Positions 1 to 11,221 of a stretch of DNA of 64,000 nt are shown piece by piece. This DNA comes from Cryptomeria japonica (lineage: Eukaryota; Streptophyta; Pinopsida; Cupressales; Cupressaceae). How positions within the stretch are numbered: position 1 is the stretch's first letter; each line of letters begins with the position of its first letter. A program made the translations under genes and the position numbers. The stretch spans positions 148,613,744 to 148,677,743 of the forward strand of contig NC_081407.1 of assembly GCF_030272615.1 (NCBI RefSeq), written 5' to 3'. A model generated the notes under the pieces. The model did not search any database and was not told the DNA's origin. It was given only the letters and a program-made list of their open reading frames with translations.

Positions 1-1
1 A

Positions 2-589
2 AAAGACATTATTACTGAATGGAACCTGATTGATAAGGTCTACAAAGTGGGCAACAAGAAGAAGAGAGAAAACATTGTTTGGAGGTTCCCTGATTATGAC
101 TGGATAAAGGTTAATTTTGATGGGGCTGCTAAAGGGAACCCTGGAAACGCTGGTGGAGGTGGAGTTATCAGAAATGCTCAAGGAAGGTTTATTGTTGCTT
201 TTGCTTCCCCTTTTGGAATCCAAAACAACCATGTGGCTGAAGCAATGGCCATGCTTAAGAGCTTCCAGTTAGTCCAGGAATTCAAATTTAAAAAAATCTG
301 GCTTGAAGGGGATTCCTTAAATATTATACAAGCCCTCAAAGGGATTAGTTCAGTCTCCTGGAATATTGCTAATATTATTAAAAATGCTAAGACTATCCTT
401 AATAACTATGTTAGCATTATTTTAACCCACACTTTTAGAGAGGGTAACAAGGTAGCGGATATCCTTGCTAATGAAGGGGTTAATTTGGAAAAGGGGATCA
501 AATATATAGGGGAAGATCACATTAAGTGGGAGATTCAGGAACAATTATTTTTTGATCGCCTTAATGGAGCAAGTAAATATTATGATTGA
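2..589 (+). CDS. LINE RNase H domain (5'-truncated by window edge)
   Basis: This frame is open from the left edge of the window to a TGA at 587-589, so it is the C-terminal end of a longer protein, most likely the ORF2 product of a plant L1-type LINE. It reads as a type-I RNase H (RVT_3 type), which degrades the RNA strand of RNA:DNA hybrids. Numbering from the GTG at 47, the four acidic catalytic residues are visible: D25 in VNFDGA, E65 in VAEAMA, D89 in LEGDS and D138 in NKVADILANEG. GNPG and the GGGGVIR turn follow the first Asp, as in plant LINE enzymes. No internal stop is seen. The reverse transcriptase and endonuclease would lie left of the window. The next ORF begins in another frame and overlaps the end slightly. 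Family assignment is secure; whether it is active cannot be judged. Confidence 0.85.
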   Translation, partial: KDIITEWNLIDKVYKVGNKKKRENIVWRFPDYDWIKVNFDGAAKGNPGNAGGGGVIRNAQGRFIVAFASPFGIQNNHVAEAMAMLKSFQLVQEFKFKKIWLEGDSLNIIQALKGISSVSWNIANIIKNAKTILNNYVSIILTHTFREGNKVADILANEGVNLEKGIKYIGEDHIKWEIQEQLFFDRLNGASKYYD

Positions 590-2423
590 ATTATGGGGAA
601 CAAGTACCAATGATAGAGTATGGAGGCGGATGAACTGCCAGTCGATGAGTGCTTCTAGGCATCATTACCAAGAACACATGTGTGTGAGAGGTAATTGTAA
701 TAATAGCCAAGTTCGTATGAACATGAAAGACAATTTCAAAATTGTGAAAGTATCTTTTCAAGGAGAAACCAGAAACACAGAGTTTTACTTGCGGGCCAAG
801 AGCTGTAACAAAGGTGATTGTGACCTGAAAAGCAGAATGGGAGGCAGCCTTAACAGGAATGAACCGTCCGGGTGTGAGCACTGGAAGAGCAAAAGGAAGG
901 TGTGGAGAAAGCTCCACCGACACGGGTTCATGGATTACATGGAGAAGCTCCATGGTAGTAGAAGCTCTGTTTCTCAGGGGTTCGCAAAAAGCTGGAGCAA
1001 TAACAGGGCTACCCTATTTGGGGAAATCTGGCACATTGATGAAAGTCTGATCTCGGAGGTAACGGGGCTCAAGATGGAGGGGACCAAATTTTATAGGGAT
1101 AGAAAGTATGCCGCTGAGGCCTTCAAAAACTTCCCTCAGACAGAGGACGAGAAGAGCAACCTGGAGAAGAAGGATAATATCTCTTACTTCACCCCCCAAC
1201 AGGTAAAACCTTTCTGGCAAAAAATTCTTAGGGCATTAATGGAATATTTAACTGTGGATGGTAGGTTTACGAAAATTTACAATTATCACTTTGCCATCCT
1301 GAACCACTTCCGCCATGGGGTGAAAATTTCTTTGCCCTTCTATCTTGCTTCTTCTCTGAACGAGAGTTTGGCTGACCACATTAAAAAACCCAGCTCCTAC
1401 CCTCTTGTGCACCAAGGTCTCATCCTGCTGATTTATGAATATATGAAGAATAAGACTAGGGCAACAAAGGATGACCCTTTAATTCTCAATGCTTAGACTT
1501 CTGAGAAAAGCATAGACTCTGGTTCGACTGAGGAGACCAAAACCCCTTCCCATAAAAAAAGGAAGATTAATGTGCAAGAAGAAACGGATGTGCTTTGTGA
1601 GGAAGAAGAAATTAAAAATAATGAAGAAATTTATGAAAAGGAGATCAATAAGGAGGAGTATGGGGAAGGAGAGGAAGGGGGAAATTCTGAGAATTGTCAA
1701 CATAATATTGTCGGCTTGGAAATTGAGAGAGAGGCTCTGAAGCCTAAGGGTGAAAACCCTAATGAGGAGGAGACGGAACAAAGCAAGGATTCTGTGGAAA
1801 CCATACTGAATATTGCCCGCAATTGCACCCTTGAATTCTTCAACTTTCAGAAGTGGGTGGTGGAAAACATTACCAGCATGCAGGGTAAACAGAGGGAATT
1901 GGAAGTTAAAATCAACAAGTTGATCAACATGTCTGATTCTGGGAAGCCGAATGAGGAGATGGAGAATAGTGAAGTGGAGGAAGAAATGGAAATGGAAGAC
2001 TGGCAGGAGAAAGACTTGATTAAAGGTGACCTAAAACACCTAGAGGACGTCATCAAAATTCTGAAGGAACAGGTGGTGGAGGATAAGGACAATGTCAATG
2101 CCCGAATGGCTAGAAACGAGAAATCCCTAAAAAGCCTTATGGGTCATAGCCTCCAGGTTCTAAAAGTCTCCTCCCAGAACATGAATGCGTTGGTGAACCA
2201 CCTGGAAAAGAAAAACCAGGAGGACCTCGTGGTTATTGAAGATGCTCCTACTTCCAGCCTAAAACACCAGACCTCTAGGCGCAGAACCAGGCAAACTACA
2301 GCCGAGAAGGAAATGAAGATGAAAGATAGCCAGACTGCTCAGGAGAATACTGATTTGAGGGAAGCGGCAAAAGCTATGATGCTTTTGGTTCAGGATGTGG
2401 AAGAAACCATGAAGAATTTCTAA
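552..2423 (+). pseudogene. Accessory ORF downstream of LINE RNase H, one in-frame TAG
   Basis: A single reading frame runs from 552 to a TAA at 2421-2423, interrupted only by a TAG at 1494-1496; the 25 codons after the stop stay open and in frame. Residues about 150-310 form a compact globular part (for example FGEIWHIDESLISEVTGLK, YFTPQQVKPFW, YNYHFAILNHFRHG) that resembles the 'putative plant transposon protein' or plant-mobile-domain-like ORFs seen in plant repeats; this is a recalled resemblance, not a search. After the stop come a Lys/Glu-rich stretch and a long predicted coiled coil (about 1820-2230), ending in a basic tail. The first roughly 110 codons look poorly conserved, and the true start may lie inside. 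It sits between the LINE RNase H and the LINE 3' UTR, so it appears to be carried by the LINE. Function unknown. Confidence 0.6.
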
Positions 2424-2602
2424 TTGTTGTCTTTTGTTGGGCTTGAGGCCAATTTCTTGCTGGCCTTTTGCTGTCCTTTCTTTTGTTGCTGGTCTTTTTG
2501 CTGGTGTTTTGTTGTTGTTGTTTTTTGTTGCTATATTGAATATCTTTCTTATGTATATGGGTTTCAGGTCCCTTAAAACCTATTTTTAATTAATCAAAAA
2601 CA
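2424..2602 (+). other. LINE 3' UTR and 3' terminus
   Basis: T- and G-rich sequence with repeated TTGCTGG and TTGTTG words is followed by a GGGTTTCAGGTCCCTTAAAACC block and an A-rich end near 2595-2602. This composition is typical of plant LINE 3' UTRs. It stops abruptly where a copia integrase reading frame begins, which places the LINE 3' end at about 2600. Confidence 0.6.
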
Positions 2603-4813
2603 ATAACTTATAATCCTCAACAAAATGGGATAGCTAAGAGGAAAAATAGGACAATCGTTGAAGTTGCCAAAGCTATGATTCTTGATCAGAATCTAAATGT
2701 CAATCTTTGGGCAGAAGCAACTAGTACGGATGTATATATTCAAAACAAATGGCCTCACTCTCATCTTGAAGATAAGACCCCTAAGGAAGTCTTTACTAAA
2801 TCAAAACTAGATATCAGCCACCTTAGGATATTTGGATGCCCTGTCTATATTCATGTACCTAGGGAGAAAAGATTAAAATTAAAGCCTTCTGAAAAAAGGG
2901 GAATCCTTTTAGGATATAGTGAAACCTCCAAGGCCTACATGATCTATATACCTGGTCAAAAGAATATTGAACTAAGTAGGGATGTGATATTTGAAGAAGA
3001 CTTAGCCTTCAAAAGAGCCCAAAGCTCACTAGAGCCTGAAGTCTATATCCCTACCCCTAGCATAGATGAAGATCCTACTCCTGAGCTTCAGAGGGAGAAT
3101 CCTGAGGGAACTATAGGTGAAACTCAAAACTCACCTAATAAAAACCTCAAGAAAAGACCACTATGGGCCACCAAGACTGTAGCAAAAGCTCAGAAGTTTG
3201 TTGCTCCTTCAGGAACCTTCAGCGAAAGCAAAAGGCCTAATAAACTCACTATTTATGTTGCCCTTATGAATGATCTCTCTAAAGCCAAACCAAAAAATGT
3301 ATCAAATGCACTTGAACATCAAGTATGGAAGGATGTCATGTCTGAAGAGTATCAATCCATTATGAAGAATGATGTTTGGGAGATTGTTCCTAGGCCAACT
3401 AATAAATTTGTTGTTTCATCTAAATGGCTTTTCAAGATCAAACATGTTGCAGATGGCAGTATTGAAAAACACAAGGTCGGATTTGTAGCTAGAGGGTTAT
3501 CACAAAGGGAAGGAATAGATTATGAAGAAACTTTTGCACCTATTGCCAGGTATACTTCAGTAAGAGTTGTATTAGCCATTACAGCAGCAAAGGGGTGGAA
3601 GGTACACTAGATGGATGTTAAGACACCATTTCTAAATGGCGAGATCTCAGAAGAAGTCTACCTAGAGCAACCTGAAGGGTTTGAAATTCATGATGCAGAG
3701 TCTCATGTGTGTAGACTCAAGAAAGCTCTTTATGGGCTTAAATAGGCTCTCAGAGCCTGGTATGAAAGAATTGACACCTATCTCTCGGGACTAGGCTTCT
3801 CTAAGAATTATGCAGATCCTAATCTCTACTACAAAAAAAATAAAGGTGATATGCTAATATTGATTTTATATGTTGATGACTTATTAATCACAGGAAATGA
3901 TCACCTTATAGATCAATGCAAGAAAGATCTATCCAAAGAATTTGATATGAAGGACTTGGGACTCCTTCATTACTTCCTAGGATTGGAAGTATGGCAAAAT
4001 TCTGACAACATTATACTAAACCAAGGAAAGTATACCTTGGACATTTTGAAGAGATTCAGAATGCTAAACTGTAGGCCCATGACCTCTCCTATGGAAACCA
4101 ATTTACATAATTTTAAAGAAGTAGCAGTAGAGTCACAACCCACTGACCCTACTCAATACAGACAGATGATTGGGTCCCTGATGTACCTGGTAAACACAAG
4201 GCCAAATATCTGTTATGCAGTTAATGCTCTAAGTTAGTTTATGTGTGAACCTAAGGAGATACACCTGGTTGCAATAAAACACATTATGAGATACTTACAA
4301 GGTACCCTAAAACTTGGTCTCAAATATGAGAAAATTGATATAGACCTACATGGATTTACAGATTCAGATTGGGCTAGAAGTGTGACTAACAGAAAAAGCA
4401 CTTCAGGGTGTTGCTTCAGTCTAGGTTCAGCCATGATATCTTGGATCAGCAGAAAGTAGTCTTTTGTAGCTCAAATCTCCACCAAGGCCGAATACATTGC
4501 AGCTTCTATGGTTGCTCGAGAGGCAGTATGTCTTAGGAAGTTGCTTGTGGGATTGTTTGGAGAGCCTATGAAACCCACTGTTATACATTGTGACAATCAA
4601 AGCTGCATAAAACTTTCAGTAAATCCAGTGTTCCATGACAGATCCAAAAATATTGAGATTCCATACCACTATATGCGAGCTATGGTAGACAAGAATGTGA
4701 TCCAATTATAATATGTCTATAAAAGAGATCAAACTGCGGATATTCTGACCAAACCTCTTTCCAGAGTGAAGGTTGATCACTTCAGAAAAGGTTTAGGTAT
4801 GATAGAAAGGTAA
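2603..4813 (+). pseudogene. Ty1/copia pol: integrase C-terminus, reverse transcriptase, RNase H
   Basis: One frame covers the whole stretch with no frameshift. It begins inside the integrase core (YNPQQNGIAKRKNRTI at about 2609), continues through the integrase C-terminal part, then the copia reverse transcriptase (WLFKIKHVADGSIEKHKVGF at about 3425, the [12 protein letters not shown] block at 3611, catalytic YVDD at about 3869), and ends with RNase H (FTDSDWA at about 4356, HCDNQS at about 4589, ADILTKPL at about 4739). The natural stop is TAA at 4811-4813. Five premature stops lie at 3608, 3743, 4235, 4457 and 4709, all in frame and at positions that are Gln in the family or plausibly so. 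The 5' half of the element (LTR, gag, protease, rest of integrase) is displaced left of the window by the LINE insertion. The copy cannot make an active polyprotein. Confidence 0.93.
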
Positions 4814-4955
4814 TTTGCTTTGTAATTTGTATTTGCATATCAATAAGATGTTTAATGTGTAAACTTCTTTGTCATGATAGAACATTTTGGATTTTATCCC
4901 CTAGGTTCACATCTAAGAGGTGACGATCTCTCAAGATAATGAACACTTGTATGTA

Positions 4956-5256
4956 GACATTATAAGGTGACGAACTTATAATGTCCAAACCAGTTATCAT
5001 GTTGGATCTCTGGTGTGTTATGGATGTGCCATGATTGTGTTGTGGTAAAAAAATTGTATAAGATGTTAGTACACATACCACAACTTGGATAAGATGAGAA
5101 TTTAATCTTTCTCATATGATTATCCTTAAGTATTGCATGTTTAGGCAATACTAATATCACATGCTTAGGTGATATCCTATCATCACAAGATTGACATGAT
5201 GGACATTTGTATCACGTGTTTAGGTGATACTTCATATCATGTGATTAGGTGATATG
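4956..5256 (+). other. Array of five stem-loops in the copia 3' internal region
   Basis: Between the pol stop and the polypurine tract lie five short inverted repeats, each with an 8-nt loop: 4956-4985 (arm GACATTATAAG), 5129-5152 (AGTATTGC), 5154-5175 (ATATCAC), 5209-5230 (GTATCAC) and 5233-5256 (CATATCAT, closing on one G-U pair). The last four share a loop of the form NTGNTTAG. Their stems differ in sequence but remain paired, for example ATTGC/GCAAT against ATCAC/GTGAT. This looks like structure kept at the RNA level; its function is unknown. Confidence 0.7.
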
Positions 5257-5344
5257 ATTTTCTAGAGAGTCAAATTGTGTAAAGAATACTAACCATCATT
5301 TGAATTGTGATGCTTGATATATTGTTTTTCATTTATCTTACCTA

Positions 5345-5356
5345 GGTAAGAGGGAG
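5345..5356 (+). promoter_or_regulatory. Copia polypurine tract
   Basis: GGTAAGAGGGAG lies immediately before a TGTTAATG sequence that opens the 3' LTR. Such a purine tract primes plus-strand synthesis in LTR retrotransposons. The position fits the pol stop upstream. Confidence 0.65.
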
Positions 5357-5909
5357 TGTTAATGCATGATAGCTTCGGTAAGATAAATGATTGAATGAGA
5401 GATAAATGAAGTCTCTCATTCAATCATTTATTCTATCGATAAACTATGAGGAAAAACTTCAAGCTATTGTTCCTTCATTTGATGATCATTCTTCATTTGT
5501 ATATGTTCAATCTACTTAGTTCGATCAATGCTCAAACTATCGATAATCATATCATAGCATAGTATACCGATTAATATCGGTTTGCATTATAACTGTGATC
5601 ACCGATTATTATCGAGCTAACCATGTATTATGATTTATATCGGTTGATTTATTAAACAGTGAACAAATAATGGTTACCAAGATTAACCAATTATTATCGA
5701 GTGACAAATCATACACCAATTGGCATCGAATTATTACTTAAGCGATCACCGATTGGTATCGGGTAACAAGTCATGTAGACACCGATTGGTATCGGGTAAT
5801 AAGTTAAGTATGCACCAATTAGTATCGGGTTGTTGATTAAAGTATGCATATCAATCGATATTTGTGAGAAGTACATTTTGAAATCAATAAATGCTCCTCT
5901 CACCTGCCA
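5357..5909 (+). mobile_element. Copia 3' LTR (3' end uncertain)
   Basis: The LTR starts with TGTTAATG right after the polypurine tract. Its first 75 bases contain a perfect 18-bp stem-loop (5383-5400 with 5414-5431, 13-nt loop). From 5566 to 5829 it carries eight degenerate copies of a palindromic motif ACCGATNNNNATCGG. An AATAAA lies near 5886. The right border is guessed from a terminal CA near 5909, because the partner 5' LTR is outside the window. Confidence 0.55.
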
Positions 5910-6014
5910 TAGAAAAGAAGATAGTCAAATTTATCATATAAATAGATAATACATAGATCAAGAAAATAAAAACTAGAATATAACTTGCATATTGAATTGA
6001 GAATTGAACATCAT

Positions 6015-6480
6015 TTACAACAAGCAGTACTTACAACTTCTGCCCAAAAGCATCTATCAAACCTAAAACCACTTAACATTCTTCTAGCTCTTTCCATTAT
6101 TGTCTAAGTTAACCTTTCTGCCACTCCATTTTGTTGTGGAGTATAAGGAGTAGTTTTTTGTCTTACAACTCCTGCATGCTTACAAAATTCATCAAATTTC
6201 TTAGAACGGTATTCTTCTCCATTATCCGTTCTTAAAACCTTGATTTTACAATTTGTTTGCTTTTCAACTAAAGCCTTAAATTCTTTAAACTTAGTGAAAA
6301 CTTTGTATTTATATCTTATAAAATATAACCATGTATATCTAGACACATCAATGAAGGAGACAAAATATCAAGATCTTCCAATTGATTCAATATCCACTAG
6401 ACCAAATACATATGAGTTAATTATTTCCATTTCAACATTTCCTTGGCCAGTGCTTGATATAGGTGATTATTCATTTTGAA
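6015..6480 (-). pseudogene. Ty1/copia integrase fragment, antisense to the preceding copia
   Basis: On the minus strand this reads as part of a copia integrase core. It includes VSFIDVSRYTWLYFIR, the VLRTDNGEEY block with its catalytic Asp, FCKHAGVVRQKTTPYTPQQN and, beyond a stop, MERARRMLSGFRFD..FWAE. At least two in-frame stops are present, one near 6107 and one near 6378. The sequence differs clearly from the plus-strand copia at 2603-4813, so it comes from another family member. The fragment is bounded by unrelated DNA and is not functional. Confidence 0.85.
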
Positions 6481-6524
6481 ATAGTGTGGTGCTTCCCCAT
6501 GAAGATCAATTACCCATATCTCAA

Positions 6525-7000
6525 CCTAATTTGACTTGGATTCAAAAGGAGCAAGAAGATATAGATGCTTAATTGAATAGAGTCGCATGGAGAGAGAAAA
6601 CTGATACGTCGAGTATAGGAGGATAACTTCCATTCTAGAGAAAGAGGAGAGACAAGTCGAAGTCCACAACCTTCTTCTACAAAGGGAAATCATTGCAGCT
6701 AGAAATCTTGAGCCCGAAGCAAATTAATCCAATGCACGTCATAAGTCTATAGCTAAATAGTGCATAAATAATTATTGATCCAATTCGGAGAAAAATGGTC
6801 CTCACGAGAGAAGGTGTCACCCCTATAGTTCAGCTTAACCCATTATTAGTTGAATACCCGCAGGAAGATATTCTTTCTGGATTGATGACTCTGACTTGGA
6901 AATGCAAAAGGAATTTTGCAGAATACATGAGAGTCATCTTAGTGGTGGAAGAAGAAGTGGAGAAGGCTAAAATGCATGATGCCTAGCTCCAGCTCACGAT
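6525..7000 (+). pseudogene. Degenerate coiled-coil ORF fragments, family unknown
   Basis: Short plus-strand readable blocks separated by stops and frame changes. Around 6615-6727 a charged stretch (ILEKEERQVEVHNLLLQREI) looks like a coiled coil. From 6774 to 6986 another block reads IDPIRRKMVLTREGVTP and ends at TAG 6984-6986. The texture is that of a decayed transposon structural protein tail. I do not recognise a family and assign no function. Confidence 0.35.
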
Positions 7001-7168
7001 CATAGCTAGAAGAAACCCTATTCCCCCTTTTAATTAACAATGCGGCTAGGTGATATAGAGTCAAGCTCTCTTAGGTCATTTATTGTTTATTTTTGAATAA
7101 TTATTTGGTTCCAGTTCTTGGAACGGTCACTTTTCAAATATTGTTATTTTAAAAGGATGATTACCAAT

Positions 7169-7193
7169 TGTGTGTGTGTGTGTGTGTGTGTGT
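7169..7193. repeat. (TG)n microsatellite
   Basis: Twelve uninterrupted TG units plus one base. The surrounding 7041-7663 holds no gene that I can see. Confidence 0.95.
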
Positions 7194-7663
7194 CAAATAA
7201 CAATTAAGAGGAGGCATAGAATTTTTCTTTTACAGTTTTTGAATGGATATTTTATAGAAATTTGAATGCAACTTCATGAATTATGAACTTTGAGTCATAG
7301 TTGGTGAATTACGTTACTCTTCTTATGTTGAAATGCTATGTATTTGGGTTATCTTTCTTTTATCTATCAAATGGAAATTGAGATTTTCATGTGTTCATTG
7401 TTGTGGATATTTAGCTTTGAATGAATGGAGCAGTAATGTCTTACTCCTACAAATCTTAATATTTTGAGGTCTTCATGTCAAACCCTACTCCCCCCTTCCC
7501 CCCATTTTTTTCCTTAGAGCTTTCTGCTTAAAATTTATGCCTTTCCTACTTTCTTGTAAAAAGCACACCCCAAAAAAGAATCAAATTACATCACAAGAGG
7601 GATCTATACCTCTAAAACACAAAGGAAATTTGTTGATTCAATAGCAATTTCTCCATCTATTAG

Positions 7664-9141
7664 TGTATGCCAAGAAGTGTGGTCACCTGCAAAACAAACA
7701 AGCACACATCAAGCATACCAATGAAACATTATGTTAGAGGATTCAAATGAGCAAGAAATATTAATCAGCCAAAAAATCTAAAAGCGTCTCATTGTTCTCT
7801 CTCCAACAATCCTTCAAATCAAGGTGGCTCTCAGCTTGGAAGAGCACTTGATCTGTAGGATGACTACCTAAAGAATGAGGGATATATGATCAAAGACCTA
7901 AATGCTATGCAACTAAGATCTTAGTGAATGCTATTGATATGGAACTATGATATGACCTGCAAGATAACAAGATGTTTATGATATTAAGCTAGTATGAGAG
8001 TGATATGGAGATGATATTGATCTAGAATGGAAATGAAATTAACATGATAAGCTAAACATGATAAAAATCTATTCTATGATGTTATTCAAATGATCTAAAA
8101 TGCTTATTCTAAAAGAGAGGCAAAATGCTTAGGGTTATGTGACTATAGTGTAGATGCATGAAGACTTGGATTGGTGAAATAGAGGAAATGGAGCTCTATT
8201 TATAGAAGAAATGGTCAAATGAAGGGTTAAGATTGAGTAATCTCAACAAGGGTCGGGACTTAAAGTTATTCAATCCTTGTGAGGTTTTCAATCCAATCCC
8301 AGGTTGACAAATGTCACCCTGAGGAGGCTTGAGAGGAGATGTAAGAGGAATTAAAAGCCTGAGAAGAATGAGGGTCACCCTAGGAGGGTGTGGTTAGGGT
8401 TAGGTTAGGGTTAACTAGTGGATAAAGCTTTTACCCAAGGGGTAAACTCTTGTACAAGGGTTAATACGATAACTAGCATCAAAGCAATGAGTGCTTGATG
8501 AGACCCCTGGGTTAGATGAAGGTTGAGTTAGAGGGAAAGTCTCTAATCATGTGGTAAGGTTGAGTTAACCATTAATGGTTTGGGAGACTTTGAGGGTTAA
8601 CTTGTTGGAGACACCAAGCCTTCAATGCATTTCAAAGATTCTGAGGCTTTTGTGAGAAGTGACCTTTCTTAGGGAATGTGCAAATGATTAGGGAATGGTT
8701 TAGGCTAATTAGAGTGTTTTTAGAAGAATCTAGAAGGCTCTAGAAGAGGTTTAGTCGTGAATTTTGGAGAATGCAAGTGGGAGATATTAGGATTTTAATT
8801 AAAATAAAAATGTTTTATTTCAACTAAAAAATGGATGCAACTTGCATTTGTAGGAAAGTGCAAGTGAGGGGGTTTATAAATAAATTTGATTTATTTATAT
8901 ACAAGAAATTATTTTAATTAAATGTAAATTCAATTAAAATGTGGAAAGAGAATTTAATTAAATAAATACTTTATTCAATTAATGGAAGAAAGGGGATTTA
9001 ATCAAATGTTGTATTTAATTAATGGTTAGATAGAAGAAAAATGGGATATTAATTAAACCTTAATTTAATTAATAGATGGATAAATGATATTTAAACAAAT
9101 AAAATTCATCTAATTAAGTGTGCATATTTTAGGTGTCTACA
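7664..9141 (-). repeat. 3' LTR of the LARD-like element
   Basis: This is the left copy of the long direct repeat. On the minus strand a TATAAATAG box is visible at 8195-8204, inside a segment conserved in the other copy, and is a plausible LTR promoter. The LTR also carries a short GGGTTAGGGTTAGG-type stretch near 8390-8413. Confidence 0.85.
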
Positions 9142-9155
9142 TTTTGCCCCTCTTT
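9142..9155 (-). promoter_or_regulatory. Polypurine tract of the LARD-like element
   Basis: On the minus strand AAAGAGGGGCAAAA lies directly upstream of the TGTAGACACC LTR start. It shows the strand of the element. Confidence 0.75.
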
Positions 9156-9454
9156 GAAGTAACATGTGACCACATGTTGATTCAAAGAAAAATCACTCTA
9201 TATGTCGCCAAAATTTCTGATTTTGTTCTCGTCACAAAAAAATTTCAATATGATGCCCCAGATATGAATACTGATACCGATATGATGTTGATATGATGAT
9301 GATGCCCCCTCGGGAGATCGTCTGTGCATTAAAGGCATGAATGATCTCTCGAAAGAAGAAGAATGTTATATGAAGATAAAAGAGTGCATAGTTGATGACA
9401 TGCATGGGTTTGATTGGATTGATAAGATTGATTGGATTGATTGGATTGAGATCA

Positions 9455-9640
9455 AGTCTGGTTTCAGTAAGGACACATCTCGTATAAGACAAAGATGATC
9501 AAAACGTTTGCTTTCAAGAACGATATATCCTGTATAAGACATGATCAAAACATCTGGTTTCAGGAAAAATACATCATGTATAAGACAAAGATGATCAAAA
9601 CGTCTGGTTTAAAAAAAGATACATCATGTATAAGACATGA
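9455..9640. repeat. About 50-bp tandem repeat inside the LARD-like element
   Basis: Four copies share GTATAAGAC (at 9482, 9532, 9578 and 9628) and GATCAAAACRTCTGGTTT, with a period of 46-50 bp. A further related copy sits near 10780-10845. Confidence 0.8.
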
Positions 9641-11221
9641 TAGATGATAGTTGGATGAATGATGAAGAAATGAAAGTGAAGAATAATCCCATGATGATGT
9701 GATAGATATGCATATGATGGATGTAATGATGAATGTGACTAAATGATGATGATGATGATGATATGCAACTAAATGCCATGATTAAATGATATGCAACTAA
9801 ATGCAATTGTAGTCATCATATCGATCAAATTTGTTGTGCTCCTTTTACCATCATTGAGCGTTTGATATGTTGAAAGTTGATACAAGCATCATAGTATAAT
9901 TGAACCATAATGACCTTAGTATAACTTACATGGATTTTGATATTGCAAGATGAGACAAGCGTCAAGGTATAATTTAACCAAGACGACCTGAGTGTTGCTT
10001 GTGTAAAACAGACAAGAGTTAACCTTTGTCCTATACAAATCTGAAATGTCCTCAGTGATATGTTACCTGATCACGTCGTAAGACAAAATTGCATAGTAAA
10101 AGGCTTCACTCACAAACAGCAGACAAAGAAAATATCACACTCCTTCCTTGTTTCTCTAGTCTTGAAAACATCGTTGAGTCGCTTAGGAGATATGATCACA
10201 AAAATCAAAAACTACTAAGATAGACATGCATGCTACCCTATGTAGTTTGTCAAATAAAACATCTTGCAAGTAGATATGTGTTTAGTTTGTTCAGTTCTTG
10301 TGTTGATGTTTGTGTGGTGGCTTGTTTATCTAAACCTCCAAAAGGCGATATGCCCCAGCGAAGTCATGATTTTGCCCCTAGCTTTGGACACTACTTTCAA
10401 GAAATGGATATGTACACTGATCACCAAGCCATGGTAAGATGTTATTGCGATGGTCGAGACGGATATGAGGCTTCTTATTATTGATATGGATAATGATAGC
10501 GAAAAATGGATGCATGATATTAATAGATGGAAGAGTCAATCTATCACAAATAGCAAGCCTGTTTCTAGGTTTTCACCATTTGCTTTTATTGCACTTTTTT
10601 ATTTTTAAGATTTTTTCTAATTTTCTTGATTTTTTATTTATTTTTTAAATATGAAACATGTACTGCCATCAATTGATAAAGATAAGGATAACTAGGACAA
10701 AATCCAGTAGTCATATTGATCTATGCCATTATTTTGATTGTTCGATGATTGATAAGATTGTCTAGTTTCAAAGAATGAGTACCCCATATAAGACCGATCT
10801 GTTTGGCTTTGAGTGCACATTTCCCTGTATAAGACATGATGTTGATCGATGGATTTATTAACAAGACATGTGATCAGTATGATTGTATACTTTGAGAGTT
10901 TTCATGTTGTTGATCTGATTGGATGGATGGTCCATGCTTTCATGCTTTGATTTTCAATTTTTATTTGATTTTTTTCAAGTTTTTGGACATTTTTTAATTT
11001 TTAAAGACTTTTGGATTAGAAGCAAAGATGTATTTGTTTTACCCCAATGTCTAGAAAAACAAGGAATATTATGAATGGATGAATGAATTGTTGAGGTGAA
11101 TATGAATGGGTGAAAGATGGAGGTAGCTTATTATGGAACATGAAGGGAAACGTCAAGAGCTTTTTGAAATCATGTTTTGTCCTTAGTTTTGATCAAGATC
11201 AAGGATGGAAAAGGGGATATG

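Noticed and set aside
591-2098. Minus-strand ORFs of 60-120 codons
   Set aside because: Shadows of the plus-strand LINE accessory ORF.
8385-8415. Interstitial telomere repeat
   Set aside because: Only a few GGTTAGG words, not the plant TTTAGGG repeat, and the same words occur in the other LTR, so they are LTR sequence.
9455-9640. CRISPR-like repeat array
   Set aside because: Units are contiguous and diverged, with no unique spacers, inside a plant retroelement.
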